Shown here one piece after another: positions 35,907 through 47,300 of a DNA stretch of 64,000 nucleotides. This DNA is from Gymnogyps californianus (taxonomy: Eukaryota > Chordata > Aves > Accipitriformes > Cathartidae). Made by a program: the position numbers and the translations under genes. The stretch is from NCBI RefSeq assembly GCF_018139145.2, contig NC_059478.1, positions 4,712,001 through 4,776,000 of the forward strand. The letters are read 5' to 3'. A model generated the notes under the pieces. The model worked only from the letters and a program-made list of their open reading frames with translations. It searched no databases and was not told where the DNA came from. Positions within the stretch are counted from its first letter, which is position 1. The number at the start of each line of letters is the position of its first letter.

Positions 35907-36112
35907 TTAATTTTTGCAAGGAGAGTGGTTAAGCACTGGAACAGGTTTCCCAGAGGGACTTAGGAATCTTCGATCCTTGCTCGGATGAGTTGTGAACATA
36001 TCCAAGCCCTGGAGCAACCTCATCCAACTTTTGAGGCAAGCCCTGCTCTGGGCAGGGGGCTGGACCCAGAAACCTCCAGAGGTCCCTCCCAAACTCAATC
36101 ACTCCCCAACTC
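35907..36112 (+). mobile_element. Older, decayed CR1 3' end
   Basis: A roughly 200-bp stretch matches the CR1 3' end at low identity. It has a GAGAGTGGTTAAGCACTGGA segment, then CAGGTTTCCCAGAGGGACT, a GGGCAGGGGGCTGGACCCAG block and CCTCCAGAGGTCCCTCCCAA. The terminal octamer has decayed beyond recognition. It belongs to an older CR1 subfamily than the copy that ends about 730 bp upstream. Confidence 0.8.
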
Positions 36113-38599
36113 TAAAAAGGCTGAAAACCTGATAGGGACCTTTTGTTGAGGAGGTGACTAATTAAAAAAAAAAATATTGACCAAATGCTGTTTGAAAAAA
36201 AAAAAAGATTACAATAAGTAATTATATGCGACTTAATATGTCAACTGCAAAGAGTTACCTGAAGGAAAGAAAATTAAGGGGATTAAAATAAGGAGCGTAG
36301 CACTTGTGACAAAGAGACAAAGACAAAATCTTGTGTTTATGAGCGGCTGTGTTTCTAATTAGGGCCAGACACCAAATTTGCATTTTATCTTGATTGAAAC
36401 AGAATGAAAACTGAAAAAAAAGGTGGCCAATGTTAAACTGTTTTCCCTGTTTAATTCAAGGAGTAACCTTACAGCATTCAAAATAGCTGTTTTTTTTTCT
36501 TCTATTTTTAAGATCTCAGCTTCGTCGGAGTGATTTCAATTTAAAACACAGAGGACCTTCAAGTGGGGGGAGAGAAGGAATGAGGTCACCTGCCAAGCAG
36601 CGGCTGCACGGCACGGAACTGGGGTACAACAGCAGCCACAGCAGCTTGCAAAATAAATTAGTAGGCATTGATAAACAAGCTAGAGGCTGAGGGAAACCCA
36701 TGCCTGAAACCAGAGGAAGCAGCAAGAGCGATGGCCGTCGCTCCTCACACCGGCCCTGCCTTTGGAGATGGGTGGCTGGCTGGGAAGGATGCTCCGCACA
36801 GCCCAGCACAGTCACCCAGCACCAAATTCTCTGAAAATGCAACAAAATGGAAATCAAGCCAGTGCTCAGTGGGACCTGTCAGACAGCTGCCATCAGGCAG
36901 AAGGAACCAATTTCGTTTCCTTCTACCACAGTGACTTGGGCAACTCACACGACAGAGACCTGCAGGCAGCATCTCGGAGCAGGACACAAGCTAGTGCTCT
37001 CTCTTCTCTCTCTCCCTGCCTTCTCTCCTCACTCTCACCCCCACTAGCATGTTGGAAACCATGGAAGAAAACCAGCACACAGCATCTGAGGGCCATCCAC
37101 ACCTCTCTTGGAGCTGAGCATCATGTTTCTCCCCACTGGAAAAGACTCTCCAGAAGCCAACAGCAATTTTGGTGTGTCCCACACCCTTCTAGCTTTGAAG
37201 GAGCATATAAGTCCCCTATGGCCCTGCTAGAAAGAGGCACCAACGTTGAATCAGGACATGACCTGCCCCCAATTCTGCTGTAAGGCTTCATCCCTGCTTC
37301 TTTGTTCATAGCCCCAAGAGCATCCTTGCTTTTCTTTTCTGCTCTGACACCAAAGGATGTGAGACAACCACACCAATCCTCCTGGGAAGATCAGAATCAG
37401 GCTTGTAACACCTGGAGCTCATAAGACCCCTTTCACATGCCATCAGTTACAGCTCCTTGATGGGTGGCCCAAGACTGCGGCAGGGCCTTGCTTTGCTGAC
37501 ACGGAGAGTGAAGTCCCTGCAGCAATCCCAGCCTCAGAGGCGCGAGGGAGACGCGTACTGCAATGAATGAACGCAGAGAGATTCTGTTTGCAAACCGAAA
37601 CACTTCCCACAGGTATCACTGTATACATTGCACCTTTGCCACCCACAGCTAGGAAAAGATGCTACGCCCACCAATTCCACTTTCAAGCTTAACGAGTTCT
37701 GGCAGCAATCCTGACAGCTCAGCGTGACTGCTACTCGTGAAGACTGTCTGCACCTTCTTACCCCCCCGCTATCCTGCCAACAAAGCAACAACGACTCTTA
37801 GCATCATGGTTTATTCCCCCTCCGTATGTACAATTAAGTGTATGCATGACCATTAAAAATAAGGCTACTTATATCATGGCTCTGAAACACATTACAAACC
37901 AACTCCATCCCCTCTCTTATTACAACATTCAAAACGCTTGGCTTTCATGGTGTGCAGAGAGGGGCAAACGCAACCAGACCACACGGGCAATTAAGTGGTG
38001 CAGGGCTTTGGTAACTGAATCTAGAAGCTTCCTCCTCTAGCTGAGATAGTCAACACAGCCAGGTCAGGGGGAGGGAGATCGTTATCTCACAACGTCTTGG
38101 TGAGGTCAGTCCAGGTCCCAGGCAACTGCAGGTCACCTCATCTCAGCACGTCACTGGTGGCAGGCAGCAGAAAGGCCCAGGCTCACACGGACAGGAGGAC
38201 AACTTAATCCTCTCCTTTGGAGCTGCCCCTTTGGGTCGAGGCCAGGGTGTAAGGAGAGGAGGAAGGGGAAGGTGCCCTTCTCTTCTTGACGACCAGAGGA
38301 CTTCAGTCTCCAGAGGTGTCAACCTGGGTGACATTTCTCAACATTTAAGGTATCTTAAAAAAATTAATAAATCAAAGGAACAACCAAACCATATCATTAT
38401 GGGATCTCAAAGTGAATTGCTTGCATGTCCATGTAAGGCTTAGAGACTTTCTTTTTCCAATAGGGACGAAGAACAGTCCAGATGAAAGTAACTGGAGATG
38501 TGCAACTGAGGACAGCCCTGTGTGGTCCTGTAAGCTCCCTTCCCAAGTAAATCTGTTCCCATATGCAACAAGAGAGAATCTTCCAGCTTCAGCTTGTGG
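36113..38599. other. Intergenic stretch downstream of COP1
   Basis: AT-richer DNA between the decayed CR1 tail and the COP1 3' UTR. A 173-codon plus-strand frame (36,762-37,283) has no recognisable domain. A segment near 36,930 with GTGACTTGGGCAACTCAC weakly resembles a MIR core. No confident gene. Confidence 0.45.
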
Positions 38600-38912
38600 C
38601 TCAATAAATTTTATTATTCCTTTTTGTTTTTATTTAAAAGAATTTGTTTTCCTATCATAAAAATTAGACAACCATACCACCACCACCAGCAGCAGCAAAG
38701 TCTGTGGAGTTAATGTTGATGGCAGACAGTTCACTGGTGTTTCCAGTGTCTCAAAATGTCCTAGAAAGTCCATAAATGGAAAAAAACCCAAACATGATGG
38801 TTTTGGGGAGGAACATCAAGGTGGTTTCGGTTTCTTGTCCCACTGAGGATCCCAGATGAATACTGTAGCATATCAGCAGGACCAAGTACCTCATGCCTTG
38901 AGAGAAAACCCT
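38600..38912 (-). other. COP1: COP1 3' UTR (left boundary approximate)
   Basis: This sequence follows the COP1 stop codon on the minus strand. It runs about 310 nt to the first cluster of candidate polyadenylation signals. There is no open frame or repeat in it that needs another explanation. The true cleavage site cannot be fixed by eye. Another AATAAA on this strand lies near 37,810, so a longer alternative 3' UTR of about 1.1 kb is possible. Confidence 0.55.
38610..38634 (-). terminator. COP1: Candidate COP1 poly(A) signals
   Basis: Two AATAAA hexamers occur on the minus strand, at 38634-38629 and 38615-38610, about 280-305 nt downstream of the COP1 stop codon. They sit in an AT-rich stretch and are the first consensus signals after the stop. 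Which one is used, if either, is not determinable from sequence alone. Confidence 0.5.
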
Positions 38913-38930
38913 TCATACCAGCTCCAGTAC
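38913..38930 (-). CDS. COP1: COP1 last coding exon segment (VLELV and stop)
   Basis: The final coding piece of COP1 is 18 nt on the minus strand: five codons for VLELV and a TGA stop at 38913-38915. These are the expected last residues of vertebrate COP1. An acceptor AG lies directly upstream (38931-38932), preceded by a moderately pyrimidine-rich tract. The exon starts in phase 0, matching the phase-0 donor of the exon at 40910-40954, so the join gives the known C-terminus GTIK-VLELV. The intron between them is 1,979 nt. The coding part is too short to find by reading-frame length and was recognised only by matching the known protein end and the splice phase. The exon continues as 3' UTR toward lower coordinates. 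Confidence 0.93.
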   Translation of the reverse strand, partial: VLELV

Positions 38931-40909
38931 CTGATTAGTAGGGAAGATGAGACATTTAGAATAGGAATTTATGACATTCATTATCTCCTACATCAGCATA
39001 TAGATCACTAGGACAGGACTGACCCTTCCGTCTCCACCCCTTACCCTTTATTCACCAGCATGCAATAAGATCACACAAATGGGATAAGCACTTGGCAAGG
39101 ATCCCGATGTTGATGTCTGCTTGCGCTAGGATAAATTACAGCATGAAGCAAACCCATCCACAGTTGCGTCATTTCCACTCATCCCAATCAACCAGCTCTT
39201 GGAAATCTTGTAATGGAGATCAGAGATTTTGTCCTCTCAGCCCTCTGTGCTCACATTTCCCTTGTCCACGCTAAGATGGTGCAGCAGCCTCTGAAAGCAT
39301 GGTCTAGAGATGGCAGAAGAAAAGTGACTATGAAGGCTGTCACAGCCTGTATTAACCTGGTCTGGCTTTACTGGGGAAAGCTCTGGAGCTTTAGGCCAGG
39401 GTACTGTCTGGCATGGCATCTGCCCCCAGACTGGAGTGGGTTTGTGCAAATCCAGTCCTTTCCCAGACCGTCCCACCTTCCCCCTACGTGCTTGCCAAAG
39501 GCAAATGGAAATACCAGACTTCTGACAGCCCTGGCTGTTTGCGCATTTCTCTGTCTACCTTCTCTCATTAACAAGCAAAGTGCATGAGCAAAACCTCTCC
39601 TCTAATCACTCTCCTGTTGCTGCTGGATTCACTTCAAGATATCAAAAGCATCTGTGCATTTTGTCCATTTTACTAAGAAGGAAGTGACCAAAGTAACGAC
39701 CAACAAGTTCCAAAGCCTGCTAAATAAATCACCTATGAATGAGAGGCTACAGCATCACACGCTGCAACAGCAGGAGTAACCAGGCCACTTGTGGCCTAAA
39801 AAGGAGGAAAAAAAAATCTTGACATGCAGTCAAACACAGACCACTTGGATCTCTCCCCATTCCTGGTTTTTTTTTTTTTTGTGATTTTTCCAGGACTGTT
39901 CAAACCAGCAACTCTGGTCTGGCTCCAGAGAGCTGCTATTGTCACAGGGATGCAAGGGGAAATCAGGACGAGGACCTCAGCTTCATGAGAGTGACAATCC
40001 AGAGTGTAACTTTGCAAACAGCAAGTAAACCCCTTTATCAGCAGCTACAAAAAGCTGTCAGGGCTCTGGGCTACAAGCTTCTGGCATTAACCACCAACCC
40101 TCAAAAGCATGGTGGAGGTCAATGTTGCTGTGTACAATTTGGGATGGCATCAGACCTGGGGTTCTCTGGAGGATCAGCATCAGCCTGGGTTTGGGTACTG
40201 GTTTTGCTTGACTGTTTGACAGACACGTAAAGAAGGACAAAGTCTTTTTCATATTACTTGACATTTCATGGATAGAAATACATTGAACAGACACTCTGGA
40301 AGACTTTTAATTCAAGTGCTGAAAACCTGGCAAAATGCTGGCGTCTCGGTGCATGGGGAAGGCTGTTGCTTTCACAAAACCCTGCGCTGGCAGCTGCTGT
40401 CTGTTACAGCCAGTCTGGGCACCAGGAGTAAGCGAAGCGAGGGAGCATCCCTACTCATTTCAAACATTGCTCCAGCCGGCTGCACATCAGGAGCTCAGCT
40501 TTCAGCTCCGCTGCACCCGACGTCGGCGGCAGCAGCCAGAGGACGAGCTCTGGTTAACGCCGGCAAGTTAACGCACAGCCTCTGCTGCCACAAGAACCAG
40601 CATGAGCCTGGGGAGATGCTTGTGCCAGACTCTCCATGCTACCAGGACCCCAAGGAGCAGGGAGGCATGGCGGGTGCTGGATGGCCGCCAGCAGCTTTTC
40701 TACACCTTGCTTTAACTGGGTTTCATTGCTAGCACGCTGTCTGCTCGCTCCACCATGTGCCAGAGGCAAATACATCATTTAAATTACAAACTTCTACAGC
40801 TGGGATGACCTCCTCTAATGGTTTCTCCTGGCTGTACAGTTTCTCTGACCTTGCTCTTTACTAACAACAGATTCAAGCGTTCAAAGAGGAGATGCATGAA
40901 ATAACTTAC
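38931..40909 (-). other. COP1: COP1 last intron
   Basis: This 1,979-nt intron has a consensus GTAAGT donor and a CAG acceptor. It is moderately AT-rich with short homopolymer runs. I see no recognisable repeat or nested gene inside it. Confidence 0.85.
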
Positions 40910-40954
40910 CTTAATTGTACCCTGACTGTTAGCAGCAATCAGCACGTTGGACTC
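40910..40954 (-). CDS. COP1: COP1 penultimate coding exon (WD40 C-terminus)
   Basis: Read on the minus strand, this 45-nt exon encodes 15 residues, ESNVLIAANSQGTIK, which match from memory the penultimate stretch of the vertebrate COP1 protein (about 731 residues in human). It is bounded by a strong acceptor (a T-rich tract ending in CCAG, AG at 40955-40956) and a consensus donor (AAG, then GTAAGT, at 40909 and below). It starts and ends in phase 0. COP1 is a RING, coiled-coil and WD40 E3 ubiquitin ligase that works with DET1 and CUL4-DDB1. Its WD40 propeller binds Val-Pro degrons in substrates such as c-Jun and ETS factors. This exon supplies strands of the last propeller blade. The exon before it, expected to end in the equivalent of AVCWRALPDG, was not found up to position 64,000. 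Confidence 0.95.
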
Positions 40955-41179
40955 CTGGAAAAAAAGAAGAGGCACTATCACAATCTGCCATTGCTTTTTT
41001 TTTTTTTTTTTTCCTTTTTTGGAAGAAGCAGCAGAGAAGCAGCAGTTGTTTTTATCTTAAACATTAGAAGTACATCTCATTTCAAAGGGACTTAACTCTT
41101 CCTATTTCCAAGATGCTTTTGAGGCTAAAAGTCTTTATAAAAAGTTATATTACCTTAAAGAATTAGAAAGCAATAATCC

Positions 41180-41310
41180 TTAGCGCTTGTACAGAGCTTT
41201 AAATCTCCAAAGCAATTTACAAACATGAATTAATCCTCACAGTCTCCCTGTGAAGTGGGCAAATAATAATAATAATTTTCATCTTTTGGCAGCATATGGA
41301 CAAAGGTCTC
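41180..41310 (-). repeat. MIR-like ancient amniote SINE fragment
   Basis: The plus strand shows, in order, AGCGCTTGTACAGAGCTTTA, CTCCAAAGCAATTTACAAAC, TTAATCCTCACAG, CCTGTGAAGTGGG and an AATAAT run. That order matches the reverse complement of MIR-type elements. It lies inside a COP1 intron. Identity is by memory of the consensus, not by search. Confidence 0.6.
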
Positions 41311-44300
41311 CAGCACTCTAACTAAACCGACTAATCACCATGACAAAACCCCTCCGGTTCTGAGGCCACGCAACCTCTCACAGAGCCAAAAGGTTTCAGA
41401 CAAGTAAAACAAAGAAGAGAAGAGATTAGAGAGCAATAGCAGATACAGCCAGTTTGGAAGGGAAGATAAACAGACAGGGCTCCAGCACCACTTTATTCAG
41501 AAAGGCAGCATCTATTTACCTCCTGCCAATTGATGGAGTTGCCTTTGGAGATATCCTGGTTGTCTGCAAATTAATGGTCTGCTGCATCAGTCAGGCAACC
41601 CCCAGGCAAAAACTGGGGGAGACAGCCTCTGCTCTTCAGACCGCATTCCTGATGCGACCAGCAAGTGCAGATGCACCCTCCCAAACCAAAAATCGTTCAG
41701 ACAGGGGGAAATCCAAAGGAACGATATGGTGCTAATAAACCTAAAGCATGTAAGCGCTGGGGTGCCAGCGACAGCCCTGGAGATGCCGAGGTTGAACCAC
41801 TGCTCCCAGACCGGTGTCCTGCATCCGTCCTTGTGCCAGCAGTTGTAGTGTATGCTGCCAAACCGCCTGCCGCAAACTGTTTTCTCTAAAAACGGCTGAT
41901 ATCTTTTCTCAGACACATTTTTCAATTTCTCCTGCTGCTGCTACCCATCCCCTGAAAAACTTGCTGTAATTATCCCATCGCTTAACACATGCTTTTTTAA
42001 TAAACTCAGTGACTAGAATACGACCCGCTCCAAAGGGAGCGGAAAGGCAGCTCGACCCAGCCCCAACAGGGTTGCACGCTGCCTTGCCACAAGGTTTGGG
42101 ACTTCGCACAGCCACCAGCTTCGAAGCAAAGGGAGAAAAATCCTTTTCAATGCAAAAACTCACTTATCAGGTAAGAGTAGCCTTGTGGTGGACCACTGGG
42201 CTAATTGTCATAGACAGATTTGTTCACCCCCGGTACAATCATTAGGGGATTACTTAAGACTCCTGATATTATCTCACCAATGATCCTCCAAGTCAAAGCT
42301 CCTGAAAAGAAAGTATATCCTCAAAGGAAGCATATACTCCAATTTCCATTAATTTGGTGGCTAAAAGAGTCTAACCTTATGAACTGCTCAGCTTCAGGTT
42401 AACAGCATTAAAATCAAAACCCAGCGGGGGGGAATGCAGATGTAAGTGTGATTTGGGGACTAAAACAGGGATCGGGATGCCTGATAGGATTCTGGAGGCA
42501 AGGGAGAGGCACTAGCAGCTATCTAGTGTGCAGTGCAAGGGACTTGAACTCCTAAGTACAGGTGATCCAGGGTTTGAATGATTCCTGTTTGCACTGTGAG
42601 TGATTGGTAATTCATCCTGCTGCTGCAGTCTGCTGGGGTGCCACTGTAAATGAACTCTGGTTCAATGAACAGTTTTACCTGCTAAATAAAATAAAAACGC
42701 CAGAGGGTAATATACTCTCACTCCCTTGTTCTTCAGAAGCCACTGTTTTTTTTTTTTTTTTCAGCAAGGTCTGAGCTAATCACCACTCTGCTGCTTTCAT
42801 CCACAACCATGAGATGCAAACGGGAGCAGACAGCAGCAAAATTAGCACCAAATCTGTCATCAAACAAACAGTGACTTGCTTGTTAAGGCACTCTAGCACT
42901 GCTTCCCTGGGAACACAGCTAAGTAACTTGTTTTTAATCCTCTAAAGAAACAATTCTCTTCCTTCTGTGTTGCCTGTAAAACAGCCAATATATTCCACAC
43001 GTTAAACTCCCACGCAAGTCGTGAAGATGCTTAGATCTGTAGGTTTGTAACTCGTGACAGCCGTGTGCATGTTGAACCAATCCTTTTGCCAAGACATGTA
43101 TGAATGGAGTCACCACGTTCTCAAAAGGTAACCACCTTGACCACTTAAGTGGCAGAATACCTATTTCCCCTACCGCACCACTACAAGCATCTATATATCT
43201 CAGGCATGAAAAACAGGGTATCACCATCCATTGTGGTTGCATGTTCTAGTTCACCATAATCACTTGGTATTTCTATGCAGGACAAGAAGGTTGAAAGGCT
43301 GGCCTTCCTCATCCCTCCCACATTTGTTGTCTGCAGGAGCCAGAAACTCCCAAAGCAGAGGCAGGGGGTATGCTGGAGATCCACCCCGACTGAGTAGCCC
43401 TGCTCTGAAGAAATCAGTTATTAAAATGACTCTTCTACACATGCGCCTCCTCCTATGGGTGGTTAGCACTTGTAGCCCTTCTTAACAGGAGAGGCAGAAG
43501 GTACCAGCTGCCTTTGCTAAAAGAAGATTGAAGAAAAAAATGAACAAACACAACAAAGATCAAAAGATGAGGGTTAACTGCCGGGCAAGGAACAGCATTT
43601 TGTTCTGTGCGGCTGCTAATCTCAAGTATTACTGCAACCCGGTGGAAAGCCACTGACTGTGTAACCTGATGAAATGTGGCAACCTCTCCTCTGCACATCA
43701 AGGCAGATAAGGAGCGATCGGTGGAGACGTGGCGCAGCGCACTCGGGTCCCCTGCGATGAGATAACGTGGCATCTCAACAAGCCAGGGACAGCCATAAAA
43801 TTGACAGGAGACAGCTTAAGAGTTTTGGTCCTGTTAAGTCAACAGAAAAGAGCAAGGCTCTGGGGATGTCAAAAGTATGCATGTTCTTGTCTCTTGGCAT
43901 TACATACGAATTTAGAAAGATTAATTGACAAATGTAGGTGCATCTCAGGACTCGCGTTAAGATTAATATAGGGTGCAGTTCCAGAACTGCTCTAAGATGC
44001 TCCAGCGCTGAAGTCCTGCGCTAAGACTTGATGAACAGCCTTCCACACATGCCAACTTTTTCCTCAACTGCAGCGACAGTATTAGGTGAAGTCTGAAGGA
44101 CAGCTCCTTGACATTGGGAAGGACTTCACTCCACCACAAATCTTTGTTATTGCCTACAGACTGGACGCATATCCACGCGGAGGTAGGCATTATGCAAATG
44201 AAGCTGTAAATCAGTCCTGAGTGCAAAGACAGACCAGACAGAAGCACCTCTGTCCTGACCCTGACACATCCCTGTTCTCCTGGATGCGGCACTGGATGAA

Positions 44301-47300
44301 CACGACTGGTCCACCCACAGGAACTTAGGAGCATTTGCCCTTGGGATTTGAAGGGGCTTTCATTGATTGCACCAAAAGAAGAGATTTCTGCAGCATATTC
44401 TTGATGACAAAGAAAAACAAAATCAAATTTAGGACCTTCCTGAGCAGATGAGATACCTGCTACATTCATCATTCAAAGGAATTACTCACCCAGTGACAGC
44501 TGGGTTTTGAAGCACGCTGATTTCCTTCCCTCCTAGATGAGCCCTGTATTTGGATGGCCCTGGGGAAGCAATTTGTACAGGGAAGGAAGGAAGGGAGAAG
44601 GAGAGTCTGGCTGACTGCTGGTATTCATACAAGAGCAGTCGGCACTAAGAGAATCAGAAATGCCCTGGATGTTTCACAAAGCTTGAGGAAACTCAGCTGA
44701 ACAACTGAAAAGTTGTCGGAGCTGCTTCAGTGCAATGGGGAGTAAGAGACAGCTGAAGTTGTGGCTTTTCCACTCTCTCTTTACATCTTCGTGCAAGAAA
44801 ACATTGCGGGGGGGAGCACGACTAAGTGAACATCATCCCAGACGGACAGCTCTTAAAACCACACACACATCTCCTTGGAGGGACACACACTGATATCCAA
44901 GCGGACTCAACTCTACAGAGCAAGGGAAAGCTCCAGACAGACCCTCCAGCTAAGCTGTAAACCCATCCTCCCAGTAACTGCAAAGCTCGTCTCTAGCCAT
45001 CCCTCTTCACTAAAAAGAGCCACCATGGATGCCCGCCTGCAGCCGCAGTGCTCCAGTAGTTAAGCACCCCTCTTGCCAGCGGGCTTGACCAAAATACTCA
45101 GCTGTGATTTTGCACATCTTCCTTTCCTGACACAAAACAGAGCGCCTGTCCCAAAGGGGCTCAAAATAGGCAAGACGAGCATAAATCACTCACATCTTTT
45201 TTTTTTCCCTTTAATATAATCCTTTGCGAGACCATTCCTCCTCTGTTATCCCACATATATCAATCCTTAAAGTGAAATTCAGAAGCTCACACTGAAGTAC
45301 AAGCTGGAGCATGGTCTACACAAGAGGAGGAGCTTGGACACTGACTTTGAAACACCTCAGTCCCCCTGTTATAAATGTTCTGATTCACAGTTTCATTCGC
45401 AAGTGAACATAACCTACACTTTTATAGTTTGTAAATGCAATAGTTTTGTGAAAGCTAGTCTTACCAGGAACGGAATCAGAATACTTGAAGGTTGGGAACT
45501 GCAGTGGGTAGCTAACAACCACGGCTTTGACCATGTAAGCCAACACATAAAAGATGCAGCAGCACTCCTCTGTGCCATTAGCCCAACAAAACTAACCTTT
45601 AACAAAACTTATCCGACTGTTTCCTGCAAGGCTCATGCTGAGAAAGTAAGAAAGTTTGGCTAAAGTAGAAGTGATACAACATGGACCATTTCCTACTTTT
45701 GCACTCCCTCCTACCTTCTACAGATACCAGCAATAACGCAACGGGCTGAAGAAATTGTTCCTTAGGATTATAGAGATGCCAATGGTGAAGCAAGATGTGT
45801 CTCCAAGTGATACGTGCACACGTTCACGTGATGGACTGGAAATCTTATTTGGGACTTTCACTGTATTAAAAATAATTACAGGCCATGGAGTTTGTGCCTC
45901 TGTTATCCCTCCTTTTCTGCACAAACAAAGCATATTCGCCTCAAACTTCCAGCGCAGTCGTCATTGAGGTAAGCGTGAATTTTCTGGATTTTCAGCTACG
46001 TTTGTTCTACTGATTCACAGTTAGGATTCTTAAAGATCTTATTTTAAATTAACAACTTCTCACCTTCCCACCTCAGCAGATGTTTTTGCTAACGAATGGC
46101 TGGTTCATCAGCAATTCTCTTTCAAGCAGCCGGACTCGCTGCCAGCGAACCCTGAACACTTACTCAAAGGAACTGGAGCCTAATTAAGCAAAATTGTTGA
46201 TACAATGGGAAAATATATTGGGTGAGAAAGCTTGCACTCAAGTGGCCATTGTCTTATGTTATTTATAGGCAGAATAAAAGTATATAGTTGAACTAAATCT
46301 AGTGCTCTTTGTACAGAAAGCCCTTTCTTTAAAGTAAAGCTACTCAGTCCTTACTGAAGCTGGCAACTATTACTCAGGTGCTGGCTTTTAGGACTGAGCT
46401 CCAGACCATCTGCAAGACATATTTCACCAAAACTTTTCCCATCATCATCATGTGTGAAGTCTTTTCATACATCAAAATATGTGAAAGCGGTCCCCCAACA
46501 GACCACCACTGCTTGACTGCTCTTCATCTTGTAATTAGCAGATTCTAATGGCTTTTCACTTGAATTCCCCTAAGACCTGGTTATTTTCTTGTTGTATGAC
46601 TCAAGTCAGCTTTTGTTTTCGAAAGAAAATTACAAATTCTAACCTCGGAAACACAATGAACCTCCAGCGTCCAAAAATCAAGAGGTTTTTAAAAGCTAAA
46701 CTGCTAGATTAGATCTCTTCCCAGCAGGACAATGTGCTGCACACAGAACTTTATTTTCTTTTTTCCACTGTTGTGATACAATCGTTATCAATGAAGGGGT
46801 GCACGGTGGGATGGTTAAGTGGCGCACAACCCTCTGTCTCCCTGTGTGCCAGAATTTACTTTATATGCTATCACACTCACCTAACATTAATCCCTTTTGA
46901 ACAATTTTAAGGGAATATTTATTATCTATACTGTGAACATCAGGCCCAAGCAGAAATTAATTACTTCTTTAAACCGAGCACTTCTTTAAAGAACGAAGTC
47001 TTACGTACAAAAGATGTCGTACCAAGACATTTCAGAAGCAGCAACACCCAACTTTAGGTTTTAAACCTGGAAGAGAACACGTATGCCTAAACCGTGTCTT
47101 TTAATCCTTAGAAACTGTATTTTTATCTCTTTCTGAAGGTAATTCCTTTGTACACACAGAGATAAAGCCTCCTTAGGCTTATCTGGGCCCCCAGAAAAAG
47201 CAACAACTCAATGTATCTGAAAAATGTCTTGTCTGTGCTTCCTTCTAGATCCAGCTGCAAATACGCAATCTTTTGTGGTTTTAAGTTTATAAATGCTACA

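Noticed and set aside
36762..37283. 173-codon plus-strand frame
   Set aside because: No domain, no upstream promoter sign, and a weak MIR-like segment lies inside. It may be chance.
44486..44560. Minus-strand segment with CTTCCCCAG acceptor and GGGTGAGT donor, tested as a COP1 exon
   Set aside because: Its translation in any phase does not match COP1, which is too conserved to be missed.
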